Assembly (NCBI GenBank): GCA_946807835.1
Contig: OX327700.1
Coordinates: forward strand, 23,100,001 to 23,164,000
Reading direction: 5' to 3'
Length of the DNA stretch: 64,000 nt
Source of the DNA: Ailanthus altissimus
Taxonomy: Eukaryota; Streptophyta; Magnoliopsida; Sapindales; Simaroubaceae
The translations under genes were made by a program, and so were the position numbers. The notes beneath the pieces were generated by a model. The model was not told the origin of the DNA. It worked only from the letters and a program-made list of their open reading frames with translations, and did no database searches. Of the stretch, positions 46,114 to 60,048 are shown one piece after another. Positions within the stretch are counted from its first letter, which is position 1. Each line of letters begins with the position of its first letter.

Positions 46114-48837
46114 TGTAGTAACCAGTATCCACGACTGGTAAGAATAAGTATTTATATATGTATGAATATACGTATTTTATTTGTATGTTGGTGATACTTG
46201 AATTATATATTGTTATTAGTAATATTTTTATAGGTTAAGGATATACGATTAGTATTGGGTTTATTTGTATGACTTTAGATTTATTTTAGGGACCAAATTG
46301 TTATACTTTGAAAGTTTTGGGGGCAAATTCGTAAATACTAAAAATTAGCCTCTTAGTATAAAAATACACTTTTAAACCCTAATTTACCATTTTTAGGTCG
46401 AGCTACCCATTTTAAGAGAGAGAAGAGAGAAATAGAGGAGAGAGAAAGAGGAGAAGAAGAAGAAAAAGAAGAAGAAATTGAAATTTTGAATTTCAAGAGG
46501 TATATCATACGTATTTCTCAATTTATTGGTATTAATTAAGTTAATTCCTTTAAGTTTTGATTTCTGAAAATATGTATAATTGAGGATTTGTTGTGTATTT
46601 CGTAAGATCATATGAGAATTGATGATGATCTATAAGATAGTTTGATAAATCATGATGAATTGTGGCATTTCTGCTGGATAACCTCTTGATCTAGGAATTT
46701 TATAAATTGTTGTGATTCGATTCTAGTTTTGAATTTTGAGTATATGAAAATTAGACATGTTAAGGATCATCTGAGACTTTGAATCAATTGAAAATTCTGG
46801 AAATTGAATTTATAGTGAATTTACCAAAATGACCCTGTTATTCTGGAAATTTCCTGTGTAAACAGTATAGTACAGTGAAAAATAATTTTTGTCTTACTGA
46901 ATGATCTTCAAAAATTATGAATTTGTAGAATATGATAATTTTATATGTCTAATATGATATACTCGGAATTGAGAATTTAGATCAATGTGGTTGAAGTGTT
47001 ATGAATTTCTAAAGTGTATCAGCTCATTGCAATATTTGATTAACATATTTTTAAAGTTATAGAATAAGATAGTTTTAAAATACTTTTGACTGTGATTTGG
47101 AAGTGAAATATTTATCATGGACTGAGATATATGTTAAGAGTAATTATGTGGTATTTTTATAATTTTTGAGTTAGTATATGATTTTATAAAATTGGGAGAT
47201 TGAATACTGTTCAGTAAGTATCTTGATCCTGTCAGGTTTGTAGTTTGGATTCGATGGTGTGTATGGAATGGATTGTGTAGGAAATTTGATATAATGTTCA
47301 TATATAAGAAGGATATATGAGTCAAGAATGGTATATTCTGATTTTGGAGTAATTGGACATCATTTGATGTATTAGAAATTTTTGTTAAGTGTAAGTGGTC
47401 AGAATGACAGGTTTTGAGAAACCAAATATTTAGACCAATTTGATGTGATAAATGCATTGTGTATAATTTTGTAAGCTATTTAAAGTATTTTGTGTGAATT
47501 GTGAGGCTTATGAAAGGATTAATCTCCATTGATAGGTTAAGGAGATTTAAGCCTTGTAGCTGAAAGTGTTAAGAGGTAAGTATACTAGACTTTTTACTGA
47601 AATCACAATAAACATAGTAATTGTTTTGTATGATTTTACAAATGGGGTTAAGAATATGTTTATGTTATGTCAAAGTATATTTTGATATGAAATGTGAATA
47701 TATGTTTCTGAATGTGAGCATTGACATTGAGCATGGACATACATGTGTTTTTGTAAGTGAGCTTTCCAAAATAAGATGCGTTTAACAAAGAAAGCTTTTG
47801 AAGTGTAATATGTCCATGAGAAATATTTTGTGATTTGAGGGTACTTGAACTCACTGTTAACTTAGTAGGCATTTTATGTGATTTGTGGAGCCTTTATGTG
47901 TGGCCTTTCCTTCGGGATTGGTATATGTTATGTGTTCCGTATGTAGGGAGGATCCTATTGGTGCCTAAAGGAAGTGTGAGTCATCACATTCGTGTGGTGG
48001 CGTATTGGTACATGTGAGAGGACTCACCGATGATCAGGGTGAGGGTTTGGCTTTTACCTTCGGGCATAAGCGTTATATATGTGTGATTTAAAGACCTCAC
48101 TTGTACTATTCCTCTCATACGGTATGTCACCTACGAGTGACGTTTGACTCATTATGTGATATGTGATATGTGATATGTAAGTCCTACTAAGTAGTAGTCG
48201 AGTAATGGTATTCCTATTATGTGTTTTGAAAAAATGTGTAAGCGCTTATATGATATGTGATTTGATAAGATTATGATTTTGATTGATCACAGCATATCAT
48301 ACATATGCATTGTGTACATATATGTATTTGTATTTGATATATGAAAAACTAGTATGCTTACTGAGTTTTATACTCATTATAGTTTATGGTGATTTCAGGT
48401 AAATAAGATACATGTGTGCTTAGCGAATTTGGCAAGGCTTCTGCTGTTCCTTGGGTTCCCTAAGTTGTTAGGTTGCTAAGTGTTTTATTTGGGGACACGT
48501 GGGATAAGATATTTGATTTGTCCCTAGTGAATAAATACCTATGTATTATTTTATTGTGTGGTTGGATTTAGTTTAAGTTTCACCAAGTGTAGTAATGGAT
48601 TGATTTTAAGTAAGAATTTGCAATGAATATATTCTGGGCTTCCGGTAACAAAGTTGCTACTGGTGATGTAGTAGAGTGTTAATCTCTAAGAAAACTCTGC
48701 GTATCTCCGGTTTACTAATTGTCCCAGTCATAATTCAATTGCTATAATTTTGAAAGAAATTAAAATAAATGCTTAAGTATTATTGAATGAATGTAAGTGA
48801 TGTCGTGTGTCAGATCTTTTGGATCTGGGGCGTGACA
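46114..48837 (+). mobile_element. solo LTR, family D (D3), 2724 bp
   Basis: It starts TGTAGTAACCAGTATCC and ends GGATCTGGGGCGTGACA. The perfect target duplication GAACA lies at 46109-46113 and 48838-48842. It is the reverse complement of the D1 LTRs but clearly more diverged from them than they are from each other, so it is an older insertion of the same family. No PBS or internal sequence follows. Confidence 0.93.
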
Positions 48838-48842
48838 GAACA

Positions 48843-50451
48843 CATGTGGTCTATGGTGGTTCCTCAAGAATTACCATATCAACCTTAAAATATTGAGAGA
48901 TATTGCTAAAAAATTGTTGATGTTCAAGGTTCTTCTCTTGGATTCTTTGTGGGAAAGGTTATGGTGGAATCTCTGGTCTACCTTTTCTTTGAAGTGCCAT
49001 CAATTCTTTTTCTTTCGTAGTTGACTCGTCTTCTGTTATCTTTGTTACTTTATCATGGCTTTCTTTAGATTGTGATGTTTCAACGACTATTCATAATTCT
49101 TGTTCACTCCTTAAGATGACTACTTGATATTGCTCTTTATTTCTTCTTGGATTCACCTCTATATTGCTAGGCAAAGAGCTTAATAGATGATTGTTTAATG
49201 ATGTGGCTAATTGGCCCACTTGAATCTCTAACATCTTTAAAGAGGCTACATGAATTTGGATGAGATTTGTTTAGCTTTGAATAAAGGCTTCTGTCTGCTT
49301 TATGTACTATATAAACATCTCTTCTAAACCGGTTTCTTTTCAATCTACTATTGTTGAGGTAGTGCTGGCATGCTAAGAGGGTCCATCCAATTTGAATTAT
49401 AAAAGTTGGTGTAGGGATTATGCTACTATTCTTAATAGTTCTCTATGTAATGCGTAGCCTCCATGCATTGACCATTTAAATGGCTATCACCACAGAAATC
49501 ACATGTGATAGATCTACTCTTCATATCATTATTTTTAATGGCATTTAATTTCTTGGACTGTAGATTAATTTGTGCAACTAATGAGATGAGTACCTTTTCA
49601 TATGTATGCCAGTGATTGTTTTGGGGTTTGTTCTTTCTATTAGTTATTGGTAATTTTGCATGCCATCTCCTCTAGCAGGCTATATGCTTTGTCGGTTGTT
49701 TTTTTTCATTAGTGCTCTATATGCTACAACATCTATTATAGTCCTCAATTCCCTATCAAGTTACTACAGAATGTCTGCACAAGTAACCACTTTAGAATCC
49801 TATGATGTAGACATCTCCTCAGTATATCTTTATACTGCTATGATGTTTTATAAGGTATTTTTGAGTCATACTACATGAAAGAAGTTATGTCATTCTCCAT
49901 CCTTTTTGTCTTGGCCGATAGAAAGAATTTGGTTAAGAATTTTTGGGTCAATCATCACATGTTGAAATTGATTTCGATGATAGTAACATCAATTAACTCT
50001 TTACCTTTTCTCAAAGTGAAAACAAATAGCCGCAACTATACTACATCATCTAAGACTTCATTGTATTTGAACAAATCACTAAAAAAATTGCGGTATGTTT
50101 ATTTGGATCATCGCATGAATGTCCATTAAATTAAATTGAGTCTTTCAACAATAGTTGGTGTTTATTGTTGGTCAGTTTATGTTGGGTTGAATGTTATTAA
50201 TCATAGGGATTGAATAACCTTTTAAAGATTTATGTTCTGTCACTTGTCAAAAACTGAAATTGATAGGCTATGATGTAGCTCTAAAAGGTATATTGAAAAA
50301 CACAAAAACAAAAAAATTAGAAAAGCAACTGTAAAAACAAAAATAAAATAAAAGTAACTATAAAAGAATAAAAAAATTGAAGTAAAAATAAGAAAATTGA
50401 TATTAATATTGGCAAAAATAAATTAATTCCTTGGCAACGGCACCAAAAACC
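48843..50451 (-). pseudogene. Athila-like Ty3/gypsy gag remnant with PBS
   Basis: This adjoins the A4 LTR. At 50432-50450 the minus strand reads TTTTTGGTGCCGTTGCCAA, a PBS of the TGGCGCCGTTGCCGGGG type used by Athila and related gypsy elements. Further on, 49503-49465 encodes a gag zinc knuckle CDFCGDSHLNGQC. At about 49290-49120 comes QIHVASLKMLEIQVGQLATS and LPSNIEVNPRRN, the conserved gag segment of these elements. Frames are broken. The remnant ends at the D3 insertion; pol is not found on the other side. Confidence 0.75.
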
Positions 50452-51848
50452 TGTTTTGTTATTTTTAAAGTACAAAATTCTGAGTAAAAATAAAAAAGAT
50501 TGGTGTTAAAATATAAGTGTACGTTATCGTAATAAGTAATACAAGATTGGTTAAGTATTGTTCCCATGAAGACTTTTTAATATGCTATTTATTAAGTACT
50601 AAAGTTAGGTCTTCTTATTTTTATTCAAACAAAATAAAACTGAATTTAAACTAACATATTTTAAACTAAAAATTAATCAAGATAAAACTAAATTAAATAA
50701 GGACTAATCATTAATAAAGGGAACCTAGTGTTACAACTTATCCCTCAATACTTTCCTTGAACCAGTTACTATAATCTCTCAATTATCAATTGTTGTCTAG
50801 ATACCTTATCTTATCACAGGCCTTTATTGATATTCAAGTGATTATGTCTTATCCTAATAATTATCTATATTTCATGGTAATTATATGAGAATAAGACTCA
50901 TTAATACTAATTATTAATACCATAAATACTATATAAGTATATATCTATCTCATATAAAATTTATAATTGTTACACTATGATTATATATCAATCTACTATA
51001 GGTTAAGCACATAAATTCCTTTGTCAAGTTTATTATGGTTCCTAAAATAATTTAAATATTGGCCAGATATACAGAAAGTGTTAAATACAGATAGATTAAG
51101 CAAATCAATATATTGAGTTTATAAAATAAGAAAAAAAATTGAATTTAATCACATATTAAGCTCAAAGTTATAACACTAGATATAGAAAATTAGTTCAAGA
51201 TGATTAAAAGAGTACTAGAGCATAAATTAGAAGATATTATAAAGAAAAAAAAAATCTAAGAACAATAATTTATGACTGAATCTTCATTCTTTCTCTAACT
51301 TGCAACACAATTTTCTCTTCAATCTCTAAATTTTGCTCTAATCTTTTTTAAAACTTGTTTTGCTTCTTGCTTTGGCTTAAGTGAGTTCTTTTCTCTTAAA
51401 AAAACTCTTTTTTTTTATAGGTTTTGTGATTTCAAAGTAGGGTTACTTTGAGTCTAAAGTTGATTGGAATTTCTCTTTTTATCATACGACCATTGCAATA
51501 TTGAATTTCTAAACACTACTGTGTTGAACACTCTAACTTGACTGTCATGGTGTTGAGACCTCAAAAACTCTTCATCTGGGATAGACTAAGTGCCGCGGCA
51601 TTGAATTATTAAGCGCCACAACACTATCTTTTGACTTTACACCATAACATTGAATTTTTTAGCGTTGCAATGCTAACTTCTTATCTTGATTTCTTGATAT
51701 ATTTCCATCCGTTTTTTGAATCTTTGAGTTGAATGTCTTGAAACCTATAAATCAAATATATTATGCATAAATAGCTAAATAATTGAGACAATTTGAACAA
51801 ATCTTAAGTTTAGAAAGATAAAATATTAGTTATAATTACGCCCTATCA
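50452..51848 (-). mobile_element. 5' LTR of the Athila-like element (family A copy 4)
   Basis: A 1397-bp LTR starts in plus reading TGTTTTGTTATTTTT and ends TTACGCCCTATCA. The end next to the PBS is the LTR 3' end, which gives the orientation of family A. It has a GC-rich patch (about 51585-51680; GTGCCGCGGCA, GCGCCACAACACT) and a TATA-like box on the minus strand near 51415. No partner 3' LTR is seen, so no target duplication can be tested. Confidence 0.8.
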
Positions 51849-52038
51849 TTGATGCCTAATAACACCTTCTTACCAGTGGTAGAATAGTCAAATAATACTT
51901 TCTTCGTTTCTTCGACATTAGATGCCATGTAATCCTTTTTAAAGAATTACCTTTGGCCATCAATCATGTAATTGTTATTTTGTATTTGCTTCCACCCTTA
52001 GCTGAGGTGAGAGTTACGCCTTGGTCGATAGTTTCGCA
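51849..52038 (-). pseudogene. decayed gypsy fragment between A4 and B4
   Basis: Broken minus-strand frame in the style of a gypsy gag-pro region. It continues across B4 into 54315-55051. Confidence 0.35.
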
Positions 52039-54308
52039 TGTTAGGGTATGTGCCATTCCTATTTATATGAATACTTATTTGATAATATTTATACAATACA
52101 TATTTTATTAAATCACTAATACTGTTTATTAAATGATAATGATACTTGTCACATTACGGATAATGTATGGTCTAAAATGGTTTAAATCTGGTCTAAAAAA
52201 GATAAAATTGAAGCTAAAAGTTAGTAAAGTTGAGGGTTATAAATGTTAATAGTTAGCAGATTATAAGAGTTAGTGAGATCTAAAGAGTTAGAACATTGTC
52301 TATAATGGAACAAAGACCTAAGGGTATACTAGTAATATCATAGTTGCAATAGGCGCTAGAAAATGTCATTATGTAAATGTATTCTCAAACACTGTGTTCC
52401 TGATCTATTTTCACCAAGCAGATCTATCAGTGAATCCCTTTCATATAGATTAATGTATGTCTACATTTGCAGGGTATAGATGGTTGTTCTTAGCTGATCA
52501 TGACCTTAGAGCTTGTATAGGCAAATGAGTATTTAGTTAGGACTGAATACTGAACAAATTCATAAAGACCCCAATAGATATAATATGAAACTGTCAATGG
52601 TAGGTCCTCTCGAGTTGAGTAGAATATGTGATCCTTTAACTTGAGCGTCATAGTGGACTTGTGGGTGATCCACTATACTTTGGTTCCATGAATATCATAG
52701 ACCTTTCATGGTCTGATCGCTACGTGTCACTGGGTGTGGTTCAATGCTCATAGAGCTCAGTGTACGTAGATAAGGGATCCGTCAGCTCTCATAAGTGAGT
52801 TGTATATCTGATACTTTAAGATTGTATCCTAAAAAGTCTTATAGCCGTGAGCAATAAACCAGAGAAAGCAGTTTCCCTCAAGGTTGATAATATGACAAAA
52901 GTGTTTATTTATATTGTTCATCGAGATATGAATCTGGAGACAAGATTGGATGAGCACATAAAAATTTGATGGTACTGATCTATATCTCTGCTCATCTAGG
53001 GTGTAAGTGATAGAAAGATTATATGTATGCGTTCTAACATCAAGTTGTATGGTCTAATGCGCTAATTTGTAATATCCATGACATGTGTATAGAGCATCGA
53101 TCATGGACTCATAAAATAGTTTCATTTGACGAATCGAGCGTGGACCTAGAGAGTTTCTTAATATGAAGTGTACTAATTGTGCACTAGGGTAGCGTACCAG
53201 ATTGAATAGTTCAATCTAGTAAAATCCAACAAAACTGAATATTTGTTTCAGGAACTGTTGGGATGCATGCGTATCAATACTTAAATGTTAAGTACAATTA
53301 ATTAGATCATAATTATTGTTCACCAATTAAAAGGTGACACGTGGTGCATAGTAAGACCTTGATTAAGTTAACTCAAGTATGAGTTTGGTGGGACCCATTT
53401 TGGGGTTAATGAAGGCTTAAGGGTGATTTCACTTTATTAATTATTTAATTATTAAATAATTAGAAATATATTTATTTAATTATTAAATAAATTATTAACT
53501 TAACAATGGTTAACAGTTAACCATTCAATAAGGTTAATAGGCTATTTAGATTATTTAATAGTTAAATAATCTTAAACCTAATCTAGGTTAAAAGTTAATT
53601 AGGGTTAGGTTAACCTAAATATCTAACTGAACTTAAGAGTTAAGTTAAAACTAACATAATTATAGTTAATGGTTAACTATGGTTGAGTTATATTTTATAT
53701 TATTATCATTATTAAGATATTTGTTATTTAATAGTTAAATAACAAGTAACTTAACTAGGGTTTATTGTATACTCTAGGGTTGAGTTAAAGTTTTAATATA
53801 AATATATATATATAAATAAAACAAATATTAATCAATTTTTTGCTAGGAGTTTGGCTGGCTATCAAAGAGAGAAAAGAGAGAAAAAAAAATTATTTTTCTC
53901 CTATTGATTCAAGTGTTGAATCACTAAATCTTCTTCTTCTCATTTAAGGCTAAGGCCATTAAAGAAAAACATAAGTGTTTATTTGTTACTCAAGAGTTTA
54001 TTAATGGTAGTTTAAACACTTAGGGTTTAAGGAGTTAAACAAAACTTGTTGGATTTCAACACACTGTCTAGTTGATCAAGCCCACTACATTGATCACTAA
54101 AACTGCCTACGAGCCTCACTTCAGGCGGATTCCAATTCAATTAATCCAAATGCTTCAAAGGTGATTGATTCTCAATCTCAGTTTTAATATGATTAAAAAT
54201 ATATTTAAATGTGTTCATTATTGTTTTAATACTTTCGCTGCGTATATGATGCATATGTATGCTATATGAACACTTATTCCACATGTATACACCGTAGATT
54301 AATTGACA
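52039..54308 (+). mobile_element. solo LTR, family B copy 4
   Basis: It starts TGTTAGGGTATGTGCC and ends near GTAGATTAATTGACA. TCGCA precedes it (52034-52038), and TCGCA recurs at 54315-54319, six bases beyond the expected end. I read this as a target duplication with a small slip at the LTR edge. A TATA region at about 53800-53816 is followed by a purine-rich leader (AAAGAGAGAAAAGAGAG), as in B3. This is the most diverged B copy. Confidence 0.72.
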
Positions 54309-54314
54309 CTTTCT

Positions 54315-55051
54315 TCGCATAGTCTAGATGCTTAGCTATTCCCTTGCTTTATCTTCCTTCATTTTTTTCTTCTTTCATAGCTATTTCTTTTACTTACTTC
54401 TTTATGTTTGGTGGTTTGGGAGAGTTTACATAACACTGTTGGGCTTGGATTTGCTTATCTTTAATGTCCAACATTCCTTTTCTAGTAGCCAAAATGTATT
54501 TTACTACCTGGTGCAAAATAGAAGGTACAACTTCTATGTAGTGTATCCTTAAGCATTAAACTACTGCATTATTTTGCATTGACAATTAGGTAATCTACTT
54601 CCAAACCCTTTTTAGCTATTATAATTGGCATTGTGATAATCCTTTGACTTGTACCTTGGCCCCTTCGAAGTTTTTGAGTTCGATGTTGTATTTTTGAAAA
54701 TCCACTTTATTTAACTTTAAGCTTTAGATGACTTCCCATAATAGGATATTTGTGTTACTCCCCCTTGTTGATCAAAATCCTTCACATTATAGTTCCTGCT
54801 ATGTTCAAACCGATCACTAGTGGATCTAAGTATGGAATCATTAAACTAGTCAAATGTTCACATGAGAAGGTTATCTCCCCGAGCTCTTATTTAATCGGCA
54901 TCACAAATATTGCTGATGTCTCTCTTATCCGACATTTTTTTTATCTTTGTTGCTTTCTTAAAAAAGGGCCTCAACCTTTCATCATTTGCTTCCCTATCAA
55001 ATGGTCTCCTATGGAGCACTATTACATATAATTAATTTACTACCATTTTTT
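54315..55051 (-). pseudogene. decayed gypsy gag/protease region
   Basis: The minus strand holds pieces such as NIELKNFEGAKVQVKGLSQ in one broken frame (about 54600-54690), between B4 and B2. It is most likely the downstream part of the gag remnant at 57218-58586, separated by B2. Confidence 0.45.
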
Positions 55052-57212
55052 TGTCGGAGATCTAATATACATGGGTGTATGCATGTACAATAGTGTTTAT
55101 TGCATAAAATACATATCTCATATATATTAAGTGCTGCGAAATAATTAAATCATACAATAAATATAATAAATAATAAATTAATAATATATTAGAAGGGTTG
55201 AGAAATCACTATAATGTGTAACGTTAACATGTGTATCCTAAGAGTCCATATGAAGACCAACTCGCTGTAGTTATAGTCACCAGCTTGGTGAGCTTGGTAA
55301 TTTAGAACAGTAGCTCCATATCCAGCACTGGGCTTAACTCTTAAACCTTTTGAATTTATTTTTCTCTTGATAAACTCTTTGATTAATAAAATAAATTCTT
55401 GTGTTGTTGTAATTGGTAGCCAATAATATCTAACATAAGAATTAATCTCAACACTTGAAATTAACACTTAAGTGGATTTGCATCCCTTTAATTTTGCTAA
55501 ACATTTGGCCGGCCACCAACATTTTCAAGAAACAACAATATTTGCTTCTCTCGGCACCAAAGAGAAAATGAAACAATTTCAATTTTCCATCAATCACATT
55601 GCCGAGTTAACTCCAACATTTCACACATTTGTATATATATCTCATTTAAATATAATAATAATATATTATATTATAATATTAAAGAATGCCACCTATTAAA
55701 TAAAATAATATAATAATATAAAATAAAATAATGGGTGACAACTAATAAGCATTATAAAAATATAATAATATATTATAATGAGATATTTTGATTATTTAAT
55801 AATTAAATAATTAATGTGTGAAATTACTATTTTGCCCATCATAAATAGTTACTAAGTCTATCCCTTAGCGGGTTCCACCAAATCTCACATTTGAATAAAC
55901 TCAATCAAGGGACCACAATCCCCACTTGTCATTATATAATTAGTAAATAATAATTATTAACTAATTATTGTATTTAACACTTAAATACAAACACGCACGC
56001 ATTTCTGTGGTAGTGCTGGATATTACTGGATTAAATAATTTAATCCAGTATACTGCCCTAGTGCACAACAAGTACACTCCATATCGTGGAATTTTCTAAG
56101 TTCACGCCCGATTCGTCAAATAGAACTATTCTATAAGTCCGTGAACATTGCCCGATGTACATGTCACGAAAATACAAATCAATGAGTCAACCATCCAAAC
56201 TGAGGTCATAATGCATACGTATAGTCCTTTCATCATGATATCCTAAATGTGCGGAGATATAGATTATCACCGTCAAATCCCCATGTGCTCATCCATATCA
56301 TATCTCCAGACTTGTATCTCACTAAACAATATGTGCAAACTCTTTTACTATATTGTTACACTTTGGTAAAAATTATTTCTCGGGATTAAAGCTTGTGGCC
56401 ACAAGACTTTCTAAGATACAGTCTCGAAGCATCTGAATATCTAACTCCCTATGCGAGTTGACGGATCCTATATCTATACACACCGGACTCCATAAGCATC
56501 GGACTATACCCACCGACACCCAGTGGTCACACCATGAAAGGTCTGTAACATGTATAGAACTAAAGTATGGTGGATTATTTACAAGCCCACCGTGGCATTC
56601 AGATCAAAGAACCACGTATACTACTCAACTCGAGAGGACCCTCCATTGACAACTTACGTAGGGTGCCTATCGGAGGCCCTCGTGAGTCCTTTATATATCC
56701 AGTCCTAACTGGATACCCATATATCAATACGAGCTTCAAGCTCATAATCAGAAATGACCATCTATACCCTATAGGTACGACATGTACTAATCTATATAAA
56801 GATGTCCACTGACAGACCCGCATCAGTAGAAATAGATCAGGGACAATATTTGAGAACATACTTGCATAACTGATATTTTCTGGCACCTGATTGTAACTCT
56901 TATAACTATGCAGTTACTAGTATATTCTCAGGTCTATGTCCCATTACAGATAAGGCTCAAACTCTTGGATCTTCGCTGAGTTTTATAATCAGCTAACATT
57001 TAGCATTTATATCTCTCAGTGTGACTAACTGGGGCCCTTATCTAAACTCATTTAAATCAGATCTGAACTCATTCAGATTATATAATTTCTGTAATGTTAC
57101 ATTATATAATACCATTTAAATAAGTATTAGCGATTTAATAGGAATGTACACATGTATAAAATACATAAGTATGTGTACATTCAGGGATGGTATATAAGCA
57201 CCAATCTTAACA
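55052..57212 (-). mobile_element. solo LTR, family B copy 2
   Basis: 2161 bp, starting TGTCGGAGATCTAATATAC and ending CACCAATCTTAACA. The flanking 5-mers are TTTTT (55047-55051) and TTTTT (57213-57217), a perfect though low-complexity duplication. It is uninterrupted and gives the clean B-family length. The 81-95 codon frames around 56458-56886 are also found in B1 and B3 and are homology by-products. Confidence 0.87.
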
Positions 57213-57217
57213 TTTTT

Positions 57218-58586
57218 ATGGTAATGCCTCCATAGAATCTTTGATTAAACCTCCTATTATTTGTAGTTCTTCTAAAACCATTATCTCTTCTATCTCGAGT
57301 CTTTTGAGGTTAGCGAAAGCCTCTTCAGTAGGGTTAAACTTGTCATGTCATTCCTCCTCATCCTATAAGGAGTAAAAGTTAAACAATGATCTGTGGATCA
57401 TGTTCAGCCTTAAAGGTGCTATTTCTTATGTAGTTGCAGCTTTTTTTCTATTCTGCTTAGGATCTTTCTTTGATTACATTGCTTTTTTCAGTTTTATCTT
57501 TAATCTATATGCATCCAATTGTTCGTTATTCATAAGGGCATTAATTTATCGTCTTAAGGAGCAGGTGTTGCTGATATTATGCCTGTGCTTATTGTTGAAG
57601 GCATAATGTTCAGATTGGTCATTTTGGTCTTCAAGCGTCAATATGGACCTCGACTTCCTAAAGATTTCACAGTTTCTATATTTTGCCCAAATTTTCTCCG
57701 CAGGTGTGTTAATAGGGATTAAAGGTTGGATCATCTATTGATATCACTTTTCTTCTTTCTTTCTCTCTCTATTCTTTGGTGGAAAGTCATTTTTGTATCC
57801 TTCCCTCTAGGTTGAGCTTTTTCCTTTCGTGTTGTAATCATCAAAGCCTCATTAATTATAGTTGCATCATCTTTTTCCCCTCTAATTTATTACTCTAATT
57901 TTTAGTTAATTATCTTGAATGAAGTGAAGTTTTTTCATACAAGATAACGAAAATATGGGGTCGAAGTCCTTATTGCTTTCTAATAAGTCTAGGCAACTAT
58001 CTCAGTGTGAGGACTTTCAAATTCACTTAATTTCCTGTTGAATCTATTAAGGAAGCTCTTGACCATTTCATTCTCCCTCAACTTCATAAAGAATAGGTCT
58101 TGTCTGATCTTTTTCTTTTTATGGTTCCATATATATTGGGAGATAAATTAAGCAATCAGTTCATTGATGGAAAATTTAAATTTTCCTTCAATCTCTGAAA
58201 CCATGCTTGGGTAGGGTCCTTCAAGCTTGTTGGGAATGTGATGCACTTTAAGGGTCTATTTTGCCTGTGCATGATAGTTTCATGTTGAAGTGAAAGATGA
58301 ATTCTTTTAGATCCCTAAATCTATCATATGTTTGAAAGCTTGGCATAGTCAACTTGTAAGAATGTTTTGTTTGTTTAATGGATTCCATAAATGGAGCTAT
58401 ATTTGCCTTCCTCGTAAAAGTTCTCATGTCTTTAGTAACCCTATGCTTTTCAATATTAGTATATAGTTCTTCTACTTGCTTCACGATGGAAGATTTTATT
58501 TTGTCTCTATTTGGTCTTCTTATTTCTTTCAAGGTTTGCCCTTTCCTTATTTCTTGAGGTACATATTTTACCTTTTTATCTAACAT
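57218..58586 (-). pseudogene. Ty3/gypsy gag remnant (Tat-like)
   Basis: An open 112-codon minus frame at 58248-58586 ends with FTRKANIAPFMESIK, then YKLTMPSFQTYDRFRDLKEF, the usual gag region before the retrotransposon gag domain in Tat-type gypsy elements. Downstream (lower coordinates) the frame is broken, with TE-like fragments down to B2. Confidence 0.65.
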
Positions 58587-58589
58587 TCG

Positions 58590-60048
58590 TCCATGTTGAG
58601 TATGTCTTGGCCCATTCTCTCAATTCTGGTCATTCTTAATATCGTTTTTTAATACTTTAAACCATTCTATAGCTTTTAGTTTATCTTTCAATTCACAATT
58701 TTTCCTCATTGTTTCCTTAAGTTATTTAAAGATTTTCGCTAGTATGTTTGTCATCGTGGTAGGAACCTCACTTTCTATATTTAACGGGTCTAGTTTGCTT
58801 GCGTTCTCTATCTCTATGTTATCTGTGAGTACTTGAAGGTGTGTTGTATTATATCTCTGCCCTACTATCTTTTCTTGCTTGCTTAGGTAGTATTTTTCAA
58901 GAGAACTGATTTTTTTTTTTTAAGTAGTCTACTCGTTTCCCATAGACGTCTACATTGAAGTTTTTTAGTTTGAAATCGCCACAGTCTGTTATCTGTTTAT
59001 TCTTGCATTATCCCTTCAATTGATGAATTCATCCTCTGTCCTTTTGTAAGAAGAAAATACTCTGACACTCAAATCGGTGTTTGTAGAAAAAGAAGGTGCT
59101 CACGTGCAAATGAGTGTAAGCACAAACAAGTAAGATTGTGCATATTGTATTTATGAATTATTATGAGTCAACAATGATGAATAATGATCATTGAATCATG
59201 AATAATATAATCACCTCTATTTATAGGGTATGAATTAAACTTTTTTTCAAAGTATGCATGTATAAATCCTTGATTAAATCATATTTAAATTTATTCAATT
59301 TTCTATTTACTTATTGATATAAGGACTTTAAATGGATTCCACCATTTTTGGGAACCCTTTATTTATGTTAAACTATGATTAATTAATTCAATTTGAAATA
59401 AAACTCATAATTTGATTTTTTTTTGCATTTCTATAATGCCTACAACCTTTTTTGTGGAGCTCATAGATTAATAAGTTTGGGTTACCTAATTTATTTGAAG
59501 CTGATCCAGACTTTAAAGTTGAAATAAGATTATCTTTAGTTCTGATTTTGGTTGAATTCTTCTCAACCTATCAATAATAAGAAGACATTCTTTACTAAAC
59601 CTTAGACTAGTTGAGCCTGTTGAAAATAAGATCAACAATTATAAATAATATAAAAAATTGTATAAAAAGTATGATTAATTATTTTAAGTTATAAGTTATA
59701 ACTTATTGAATTGGCTAGGATGAAGAATTAAAATTTTATGTAAAATTTTAGATTATTTTATAGTACAAAAAATATTATAATCACGAGGGGTTATTAAGAA
59801 GGAAAAAATTACAAGGTGCAAAAAATAAAGGTTAAGGACATTCTTATCTTAAGAATCTGTGTAATACCCAACTTTGTCCAATGAGTTTTAAAATGGATAA
59901 TTTTGTCCTATCTTATTAACCTATTGCCTTTTGTTTTAATCTTGGAAGGGCAAAATTCTAAGTCTTTCTTCTGCCTTCTTTTTTTTTTTTTGCATTTTAA
60001 TAATTTTTTTTCTTATTACTTTCCTATAATTTCTAAGTTACCAAAAGG
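58590..60048. other. AT-rich decayed DNA, no gene seen
   Basis: Probably includes the leader of the gag remnant to the left. It has T and A homopolymers near 58910-58922 and 59980-59992. No motif was recognised. Confidence 0.4.
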
